Part shown: one piece after another, positions 42,600-52,100 of the stretch
How the letters are laid out: every line of letters begins with the position of its first letter
Position numbering within the stretch: position 1 is the stretch's first letter
Assembly: GCA_963575745.1 (NCBI GenBank)
Contig: CAUYUJ010002102.1
Coordinates: forward strand, 526,366-590,365
From: Prorocentrum cordatum
Lineage: Eukaryota; Sar; Dinophyceae; Prorocentrales; Prorocentraceae
DNA length: 64,000 bases
Direction of reading: 5' to 3'
Program-made: the position numbers and the translations under genes
The notes under the pieces: generated by a model
What the model was told of the DNA's origin: nothing
The model's input: only the letters and a program-made list of their open reading frames with translations
Databases searched by the model: none

Positions 42600-44954
42600 C
42601 TCCTCCTCTTCACCCTCATTTTTCTCGTCGTCGCTCTTCGTCATTGTTTTTCCTCTCATCCTTCTCGTCCTCCTCCTCCCCCTTCCCGCCATTCCCCGTT
42701 TCTCCCCCCGTCGTCGTAGAAAGTTGGGCCTTTGTGGATCATTTACTCGACGCGTCGTTGGAGATGGGCGAGGAGAGGGGGACGTGGGAGAAACGAGAGG
42801 GAGATAGAGAGGTGGGCCGAATCGGAAGGATGGGGAGAGGGAGGAGGGGAACGACAAGGGAGGGAAAGGTGGGTGAGAAGTAGTCGGGGGCAGTCAAGTC
42901 AAAGGGGGGAGCAAGGGGAGGGGGAGGAGGGAAAGGAGGAGGGAACGGATGAGGAGAGAGTGAGAGAGATGTGGGATTGGGGAACGACTGGGGCGGGGGA
43001 GGTAGTGGTAGGGGGTCGCCAAAGAAGGGGGAGGACAGGGAGGAGGAGGAGGAGGAGGAGAAGGAGGAGGAGAAGGCGAGATCCCCTTTGAGTCCTGAAC
43101 ATTCACGACGGGAGGTGTTCTGTTATTTTCAAACGATTCTGGATGAAAAGTTGGTTCCGTGGAGTGGGTCGAGAATTCTGGGGGGTCGATGGTTTGAAAC
43201 AATCATGACGTCGGGGGTCCGGGGGGTAGGCGGAACGAGGGTGGGGAGGCGGAGGGGCCCAGGAAGCGCAGGTGGGTCCTGAACAAGGCCCTCGGCATCA
43301 CCATGATGCTGCTCTACTGCGTCTTTCTGTTGGTTGCCTGCTACATGGTCGTGCAGGAATGAGGGTCTTCGGCGTGGGCACAGCCGCTGCTGGCTCAAAG
43401 AGTCCACCGCCGCGGAAGCTGCTCTCCAGGTATCACAGCGCGAGGGCCGCGGCCGCTACCTTCCATCTCTTTTAAGTCCTCGTCGTCGTCGTCGTCGTCG
43501 AGTCGCGGGAGGAGCCTTCTAATTGAAAAACGATATGGGCACCGGGCGGGGGGATCAAAATGAATCACTCTTTGGAAATGACAATTCGCACGCAACCGCA
43601 ATCGTTATAAACTTGTTCGATCCCATACGTTCGCGCGCCATTCACAATACGTCTATCACAATCGAGGACAGTTGGAAGGATGGAGCACGAGAGAAATTAG
43701 CAGCAGTGGGGCTAGGAGCAGAAAACACGTGGCTAGGGCATATCGGGCGGGTTGACCCGCATGGGCGCGTCAGAAGGCGGGCCCAGGCGGCCAGGTTGAG
43801 CAAGCGGGTTGATGAAGCGTGCGTCTTGCATGAATGGCGAGGATGTCTCGAGCGATAGCGAGATTCCCAAGTCATTGTTTAAGAAATGCCAAAGCGAGAG
43901 CGTGATTGCGGAGTGTCCAAGGCGCGGCGTCTCATAAATTGCATGAATGTCCCACGCGAAAGCGCGATTTCTGCATGTATTGTGAGGAAGTCCCGCGCGA
44001 GAACGCGATCGTCAAGTAATTTGTGTGGAAGTATCAGGCGGGAACCGTTATTGTTGTGAACCAGGGGCCAGGCGCAATCTGAGCCCCAAGATTTTCCCGT
44101 GTAGAAAAAACATCGAGCCCTTGGAGGGGCTTTTCTTGAATAGAGACATCATGGGCACCGAGGGTGGATCAACATGATTGTTCCCTTTGAAAAGGGAGTT
44201 CAACAACAGCAACAACATAACAACAATATCAACAATATCAACAACACCAGCCATATCAGCAATAACAACAATAACGCCGCCACGACCAACAACAACAACA
44301 ACAATATGCACACCATAACACATTCACACCACACACACACACACGCGCACAAACCCACACGCATACACAAACGACTGAACTCTCCGATCGCTTCGGGCCA
44401 CAGGATCCCCGCCAGTCGACGTGGCCCGAGGAACGGCGCATCGAGATGGGGTTGGGATCTGCGGCCGGGGCTTTGGTCTTTGACGTCAGATTTCGGGGCG
44501 TATGCTTCCTTCCCCAGTGCTTCCTACCCCTCGTCCTGCTTCTGATATCATCGTACCTCCCCTCCTCATTTACTCGCCGGTCGTTGAAAGTATGTTGTAT
44601 GTTTGGAGATCCAGGTACCGATATCTTTCAAGCGCCTTCCTAACTCAAGAGTCCAGATGTACTTATTGTTGCTTGTTGCTATGTGGGTGGGCCCGAACCC
44701 AATCTGCTTCATCCGCATTTCTACTTAATGCTTCCACGTACTTCTTCCGACTGGCGGGTACCCTTTTTCTCATGTGAGGGGCTTCGCCCTCCACCGCGCC
44801 CCCGAATTGGTTGCTTGCTTGGCTAGGCCTCTTCGGTCGGTTAAGTTGTTGGCTTGTCGGTTGGCTGGCTGCCAGCTCGGCTGGTTGGCATGTTGTACAC
44901 ATATATTGTTGACAGTCGGTTTTGGTTGGCTGGTTGCGCGCGTCCGTCGCAATT
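42600..44954. other. No gene seen, 42600-44954
   Basis: CTC and GGA-rich flanks (42600-43080), a 110-codon unrecognised frame at 43523-43858, a 45-55-bp minisatellite, an AAC-rich stretch (44200-44310) and CA-rich DNA (44320-44360). Confidence 0.45.
43855..44045. repeat. Degenerate 45-55-bp minisatellite
   Basis: Four units with GCGA(G/A)A(G/A)CG(C/T)GAT..TC.(A/G)..T..TT.T..(A/G)GAA(A/G)T(C/G)CC. It resembles the larger array at 44955-46000. Confidence 0.4.
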
Positions 44955-46000
44955 CATCAGGGATTGTGGCCTCGGGAGCGCGTTTCCCAAGTAATCTGAT
45001 GGGCTTCGCTGACTCGGAGGCACGCTTTCGCGAGAGACCGTGGCCTTTTGGGATCGCGAGCACGTCCCAGTGTTCGAATGCGGGGCGGCCCCGGCATCGC
45101 GAGCCTGCTGCCATTGAAAAGGGTTGTAGCCTCTGGAGCGCGATTTCGGGCGCGATCCTCCTCCTCCTCCTCCTCCTCCTCCTCCTCCTCCTCCTCCTCC
45201 TCCTCCTCCTCCTCCTCCTCCTCCTCCTCCTCCTCCTCCTCCTCCTCCTCCTCCTCCTCCTCCTCCTCCTCCTCCTCCTCCTCCATCTCCTCCTCCCCCT
45301 CTTTCTCCTCCTCCTCCTCCTCCCCCCCCCTCTTCCTCCTCCTCCTCCCCCCCCCTCCTCCTCCTAGCCGTAAGTTGCCAAGGATTGTTGGCCTCGGGAG
45401 CGCGACGGCGTCGGAAAATTTGCAAGGGACTGTGTCCTCGGAGCGCGGGCGTGACGTGATGTGTTATGGGTTGCAGCTTCGGGAGCGCGAGCTCGATGTC
45501 ATTTGGAAGGGAGTGTGGCCTCGGGGGCGCAGCAGTGACGTAATTTCCTGTGGATTGTAGTTTCGGGGGAGCGAGCTGGTTGAAATTGAATATGCTTTGT
45601 GGCTTGGGAGTGCCAGCGCGTCGTCCTGAGTAGACCCCCGACGCGCGCAGCTTCTCATGCGAGGCCATGGCCTCACCCGCCTCGCCTTTAAGGGGCCCCG
45701 GCGCATGCCCGCACAGGCGATCCGTATCCGTATCCGTATCCGAGTGCCAGCGCGTCGTCATTTGCAATGGGTTGTGACGTCGGGAGAGAGAGAGAGAGAG
45801 AGTGCGTCCTCATGTGCTACGGGTTATTGCTTCGATCTGATGCAGTTTGCATGGATAGTGGCTTCGGGAGCGCGATTCAGTTGCTAATTCCAAAGAGTTA
45901 CGGCCTCGGGAGCGCGATTTGGTAGTAGTTTGCGAGTGACTGTGGCATCGGCAGCACGAGCGTGACGTAATTTACAAGGGATTGTGATTTCGTGCGCGTG
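44955..46000. repeat. 1-kb minisatellite of about 48-bp units, split by a CTC tract
   Basis: Units follow GATTGTGGCCTCGGGAGCGC GAGCGTGACGTAATTTGCAAGG, about fifteen diverged copies, with unit spacing 45-55 bp. A 200-bp CTC/CCT microsatellite (45161-45364) and a GA tract (45787-45803) sit inside. ORFs in it are not genes. Confidence 0.6.
45161..45364 (+). repeat. (CTC)n microsatellite
   Basis: About 41 CTC units to 45283, then imperfect CTC/CCC to 45364. Inside the 48-bp minisatellite. Confidence 0.85.
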
Positions 46001-47525
46001 GATCTACTGTTTTAACATGTCCCAGGGCCACCCAGAATTTTGATAACCTGTATGGGACGTTCAAATCCACCACTTTGGGGTCGGGGGGGTCGCGCGTTTG
46101 GCAACGGGCTTGGAAACATAGCCAGAGTTTACAACACCTGACGCCTTTGCACTGAAACTGCTGAAGGGGGCATGTAAGCCTCGCCATTGCAGTCTGTTGG
46201 CCCCCATGGGGGCCGGCGGATTTTCGCAACATCCTCTCCATCGGTGCCCTCCATATTTCCATCGTCCGCCCCTTCGCAACGCACACGCAGCCGCCACGCC
46301 CTCGTCCTATCATTCTCCTCCTCATCTTCTTCCTCCTCCCAGCTTACACTATGGCGTCTTTGTTTTGTGAGCTTTCCCTGAACTGGGAGCCGGCTGGGGG
46401 GCCGATGTCGTGCATCACTGGTTCTAGCCGTGAGGGAGGGGGAGGGGCACAATTGTACACAGGCTGCGCTCCCCGTTCCCCTCTGGGCCGGCTTCTCCAG
46501 ATGGCCGTCGGATGCCGGGTCCTCTTTCCCCGTCTTGTTCCCTCAGCCGCCTCCAACCCTGAATGCACACGGACCTCAACGTGTCCGACTTTCCTTTCGG
46601 TTGCTGGCCGCCTGTCGAGTTTGCAAGTCGAGCTTGCACTGTGCAGGAGGCCGCCGACGGAGCGGCCGCCCTGAGACGGGCGAGAGAGGGCGAAGTGGAA
46701 GCTCCACGGGTGGAGCAGAGATCTGGCAGAGGACTGCGTGGGGAGAGGCATCCGAGGCGTTTGCGTGGTGCGCGGGACGAGGAGAGAGGCACACGTCAGG
46801 CCAGGAGCGCTCGCGCCATCGTCTGACGCTCCTGCCCCCCCGCCCATCCCTCCCCACCGCGCTGAATGCGACCTCTCTCCGCCGACGCGTGCTGTAGCGG
46901 ACCTGGAACTCCAAGCGGAACCCCGTCGCGTTTCATGCGCAGTGGGAGGAGGGGCGCTGCACACAGTGGAGGAGGAGGGAGTGGCGGGTGAGCACGAGGA
47001 GATCGAGGGTGAAGAATTGGAGGATGAGCAGATCCTGGAGTGGAAGGAGTGGGAGGAGCAGGAGGACCAGGGGCCGGCGCATGAGAATGGCAGGGGGGCG
47101 ACCAAGGTGAGGAAGGATTCGGATCCCGAGAGGGGGCCCGCGCTGTGTCAGAGCGCCGATCCTGAAACGGGGCCCACGCTGCAGCTGGAGCGCTACTTCC
47201 GAAGGACCGAGACCGCTCGGATTGGAAACGCACACGAGGATAACCACCTCTGACCAATCCTGTGTGAAAGACAGTAAGCGGAGGAGGGCGTACCACTCTC
47301 GGCACATCCTCGGGGAAGAAAGGAGAGTATTGTTCATTGTGTGCACAGCCGAGCATATGATTACGAGACCTCCTCCCGGGAGGCTGGGCCAGCGATTCTC
47401 CAGGTTCTGGAGCACGTTCGCCCGTCCAGCGGCAACGACCGAAGGTGGCCCAGGCCTGTTTCCAGCCACCTCCGGGAAGCTGGCCCAGATGTTCGAGATG
47501 ACTGTTTTTGATCGCGTGTCCAGCT

Positions 47526-47551
47526 GTTGTTGTTGTTGTTGTTGTTGTTGC

Positions 47552-47591
<40 letters not shown>

Positions 47592-47622
47592 GCTGTTGCT
47601 GTTGTTGTTGTTGTTGTTGAGG
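47526..47622 (+). repeat. (TGT)n microsatellite
   Basis: About 32 TGT units with three TGC variants, next to repeat R1 copy 4. A shorter GTT tract lies at 48009-48045 after a TA/TG tract (47948-47992). Confidence 0.8.
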
Positions 47623-47835
47623 AGCGGTTACTCCGCGTGTCGCGCCGCCGGTGCTCTGGGCCGCCACGCCTCGGCGCGACGTGCGGGCCACCTCCCGAAT
47701 TCCCAGGCGGCAGCGGTCCGAGCCTCTCCCAGGCCTCCGGCCCACGGAGCCGAGCGACGCGCCATCAGCTCGCAGGACGCAGCGCGTCGCCGGGGCCGCC
47801 GCGCGGACACGCCGAGCCAAAGTTCCTCACCGCGG
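47622..47835 (+). repeat. Dispersed repeat R1, copy 4
   Basis: CGTGTCGCGCCGCCGGTGCT, GGCCGCCACGCCTCGGCGCG, GGAGCCGAGCGACGCGCCAT, CGCAGCGCGTCGCCGGGGCC and GCCAAAGTTCCTCACCG follow the family order. It abuts the TGT microsatellite on its left. Confidence 0.6.
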
Positions 47836-48460
47836 GGTCGGCATCCGAGGTCCACCCCAGTGCCAGGACCCCCCCTCCGTGTGAGAGCGGCTGGTGCTCG
47901 CCGCCCTGAGCGCAGGCTCATGGCTTAGTCAGCTCCGTTGGTTGTGATATATATATATATATATACATATGTATAGGTATATATATATATAAAGTGGTAC
48001 ACATATATGTTGTTGTTGTTGTTGTTGTTGTTGTCGTTGTTGTTCAAAAAATGAGTTCGAGCAAGGCCAATCGAACGATTGTTGAGCGAACTCAACAAAC
48101 TGGTGGATTAATTCATTAGATTCCGCCTTTTGAGTGGTTATTTTGATGAACTTGTTCAAACTGTTTTCTGGAATCCTGCAGAAACTGGTTTGCTCGGACC
48201 TGCCGCAGATGCACTCGCGGTTGCCTTCCTACTGCGGCATCGAAGGACGTAGTGTGTGCGCGCATGTGCGGGTGAACGCAGTCGCGCGCGCGCGCACGTG
48301 CCTGCGTGCCTCTGGCATGCATCCGCGTGTGCGAGCATCGCCGTCGAACCCCCGAGGGTGAACCCAGCTTCTCCACGCCGCGTGGGCCAGGCCAGTGCGC
48401 ACGCCCGCTTGACCTGCTCTACCTCGCGCCGCCGCGCGCGTGGCCATGGCGCCTAGCAAA

Positions 48461-48492
<32 letters not shown>

Positions 48493-48496
48493 GCGT

Positions 48497-48555
<59 letters not shown>

Positions 48556-48597
48556 TGTGTCTGTGTCTGTGTCTGTGTCTGTCTGTGTGTGTGCGTG

Positions 48598-48661
<64 letters not shown>
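48461..48661 (+). repeat. 200-bp alternating GT/GC tract
   Basis: GTGTGT with GTGTGC, TCTGTG and GCGTGC variants; strictly alternating purine-pyrimidine over long stretches and so able to adopt Z-DNA. It ends 500 bp before the large ORF's ATG. Confidence 0.8.
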
Positions 48662-48663
<2 letters not shown>

Positions 48664-49162
48664 GGGCAGGCAGGGCCAGGCCGCCGGCAGGGGCACCGAG
48701 GCAGGCGGCACAGCGGACCGACCCGGCCCGCAGGGGCCCAGTCTCGACCGCGGGGGCTCTCAGGGGCGACGGAGGGCCGAGGCGCGGCCGTCGGCCCAGC
48801 GGTCCCGTTGACGGGACGACGTTGGCGACAGCGTGTGGCCTTCCCACCCAGGAGACACACGCACCTCCTCCCTCCACCTCTCCCGCACCAGTGAGGTGCT
48901 TCCTGCCTCACCTGGCACCAGCGCCGACGATCGCGCGGCGCCCTCCAGCCCGGGAGGCGCCCGCTCCCTTCTTCTCTTCTTAGTTGTTTGTCCTAAACGG
49001 TTGGACCCCGCCCTCCCCAGTCGGCTTGGGTTTTCCTCTCCCTGCTCCTGCCTCTGCTTGCCCTTCCCTTTCCCTCTCTCCCGCTCAAGCCTTCGGGGCT
49101 CAAAGCCCTGGAGCCGACCTCAGGAGGTCTGGGCGCCCGCGGCGCCCGGAAGCGTGCGTGCC

Positions 49163-52100
49163 ATGGCTGCCCGGCGCCCCGCGCTGGCAGGTGCGGCCCG
49201 CGGGCTGGCCGCGCTGGCCACCAGCGCCGCCGCCTACGATTGGCGCGGGCCCCTCAGCTCCGCTGTCGCCCGCGCCGGTTGGGGCCACCCGGCCGCGGCC
49301 CAGGAGGCCCCGTTCGGGTACACCGTGCCGTACTACGACGACTCCGAGTACGGCACGGAGATCGGCGAGCCCGAGGAGGAGGGTGGAGGTGCAGGCAGCC
49401 CCCAGGCGCCGCCCGACAGTGGGCCGCCGGGAGCGCCGCCCCCGCCCCCAGCCCAGGCCGCCGGAGGAGTCGACAACAGCAGCGACCCCCCCAAGGACCC
49501 GGGCAGCGAGGAGTCCTGGGTGGGCGGCTGGGGTGTCTGGGCGCTGGGATTGAAGCCCCTACGTGCGGGCACCTGGGCCTGGCGCCTGAGTGGCATGGGC
49601 GGCGTCGCCTACGAGAAGCTCGACAGTCTCGGGAGCGCCTTCTCCACCCATGCCGAGACGGGCTGGCTGACCAAGGATGGTGGGTGGTTCTTCTATGCTC
49701 TCGAGAAGCTGGGCCTGACGGTCTTCGGGGCCGCTTGGCCTGCCGTGGCATGGACGTTCATCCTCTTGGCTTTCCTGGCAGTGCTGGCTTTCCTCACCCA
49801 CATCTGTCGTGCCCTGCTGGCCCCATGCGCAGCCGCCCTCTGGCTGATCGGTCTACTGGCGCGGTGCACTAAGTGCCGCCGGCGAGAGCCTGGCGATGCA
49901 GCTGCCGAAAGGTACCTGCCGCCGGCTCCGCCTGCCCTCACCCAGATCAATTGGATGGGGCCAGAGACCGGACCAGCCACGACCACGGAGTACTACAGCA
50001 AGAAGGTGAAGGGTCGTGGGACTGGGAGGCGGCCTAACGATGTGCTGATCAAGATCGACGTCCACGTGGCCAGGCTGAAGATCGACCTTTCGGAGCCCAA
50101 GCGGATCGACCGGAAGGGACTCTGGGTAGACTACCTGGGCGTGAAGGGGGCCAGCTCGCGCGCACTCCGTCAGAAACTGGAGTCGCTCGAGGGCCGTTCC
50201 ATTCACCTGTGTCGCAACCTGGCCTGTAGAGATCAACCTGGAGAAGTTCATTGTAAAGAGTACGCTGCCTTAGACTCCGAGGCGATCGTGGACATCGGCT
50301 CCCACGCCAGGTTCACCTCCTGCCGGGGCGTCTTCTTGCTCTGGCGGACCGTCGCCGACCTGGGGAGAGCCATCTGGAAGGTGATCGTGTTCCTTTACTG
50401 CATCCTTTCCTGCGGTTGCTCCTTCTGCTGCCGGCGACGCCGCCGTCCCAAGACAGGCGCTGCGGAGCCAGGCGTTGCAGGGAGCATCGCAGAAGTTTTG
50501 GATCAGGAGTCAGAGTCGGAGGTGGAGGCCGAGGACAGGCCATGTGAAGCTGTTCGGGTGGGTATCGTTCTACGTGGCGGCGCTCGCCCTTTGGCACCCG
50601 ACGGTTGCAGGGGCGCCGCGGAGGCAGAGCCGACCGCCCTGCTCTTCGAAGACGGGCAGGCTTCAGACCTCCCGCCACCCAGCGACGGGCGGAATTCGTT
50701 CGCCCATCTCTGCGCACATCATGCCCAGGTTTACCGAGCATCTCGATATCGTGACAAATGCTCGCAAGTGACTTGTTACCGCCAGGCAGTTAGCAACGCA
50801 GAGGGCGTACCACTATGTCTTCTTCATCTGGGTGGGGAAGCAGGTCGAGCAGTGCAGGCAGCTGCAGCCGTCCCGGGCCGCGGATTCCTCTCAAGCTTGG
50901 GCTTGCGGCGTCGGACGGTTCGCAGCCGCAGCCCACGGGCGCGCGAGCAGGGCGTCCCAGTCAACGCAGCTCCCCCCGCAGACGGAGCGCGGGGACCGGA
51001 GGGCCATCACGGACACGCAGCCCTTGGGCAGCACCGGCGAGAGGCATCAGCTTCGCCGCGAGGTCCGCCTGTTGGTGTCAGGTTCGAAGCGCCGCCTTCT
51101 CCGAGGGTACCCCTCCCGCGAGACGCCAGCCCCGCCCCCGACGAGGAGATTGAGCAGGGTGACCCTCTCGTACTACGTGTGCGAGTCCACTGGGCCGCCG
51201 GCCCACAGTGGGTTATCTTCTTGGGGAAGTCCCGTCCAGGGGGAGGGCCCACCGGAGATGGCAGCGCGACTGTAGTAGACGTGGAGGAGCCGCACCGCAA
51301 AGATTACTCGGCGGAAGGCCAGGAGAACGTCTGCTTCACCCTCGAGACCGCGGGGATCGAGTACGCCCCCGTCGCCAGCGACCAGGGCAGGCTCCCCGCA
51401 GGCTACCTGGAGGAGCTCTTGTACCACCCACCACTCGGAGCCGAGGAGATGGGGATCGGCGTGCACGGCGTCGTCGTGAGCAGCACCCTGTGGGAGAAGC
51501 TGCGTCCTTGGAACGGGGTCCCCGTCGGCGGGAAGACCAAGCGTATCGGCCGCCCCCAGTGGGCTCAGCTTCGGGCCCGCGGGGACTTGCTCGTGTACCG
51601 GCATCCAGCGGGCACCTCAGGTGATGCCCTCGGAGTACCGCAGCCCACCTCCGACGAGCTGGACGCGCAGCTCAAGAAGCATTGGGCGAGGCTTGATCGC
51701 AGCAGTTCCCCCAAGCCCCCATTCGGCGTCGGGTGGGGCCTGGGCGAGGAGGGTGGCCTGGCCTCCTCAGCCCCTCGGCGCTCTTCACGCAGCCCGGCGG
51801 GAAAGGACCACGAAGAGGAGAACGCCGGGGAGGCCATGCTGGGGCTGTACCTCGCCGCTCACGAAGAAGGATCGGACGACGCCTCCGCGCTGCAGAGCGT
51901 GGCGGCAGGATACGACGAGGACATCACCGTGGTCTTGGAGCATCTCATCAAGTACACCAGGCGTCTCATGCGCAGCAGCGGGACCGAGGAACGGACAAAG
52001 TACCAGGCGCACATAGACAGGTGGGAAAGAAAGTTGGAGCGGGTCCGAGCCGAGAAAGATGAAGGGGTGAACCCACCCCTCGCTAGTGGCCTCTTGAAGC

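Larger units (their letters stand above)
46001..49162. other. No firm gene, 46001-49162
   Basis: An open frame at 46738-47253 (plus) ends in a Glu-rich tail (EEIEGEELEDEQILEWKEWE) but the opposite strand is equally open, so I do not call it. The remainder holds R1 copy 4, TGT, TA, GTT and GT tracts, and presumably the 5' region of the large ORF. Confidence 0.45.

Noticed and set aside
44770-45767. 300-codon ORFs of Ser/Leu or Gly/Glu across the CTC tract
   Set aside because: CTC/GAG microsatellite plus minisatellite; no non-repetitive protein remains when these are removed.
46738-47253. 171-codon ORF with Glu-rich tail
   Set aside because: The opposite strand is open over the same span and no domain is visible; coding not supported.
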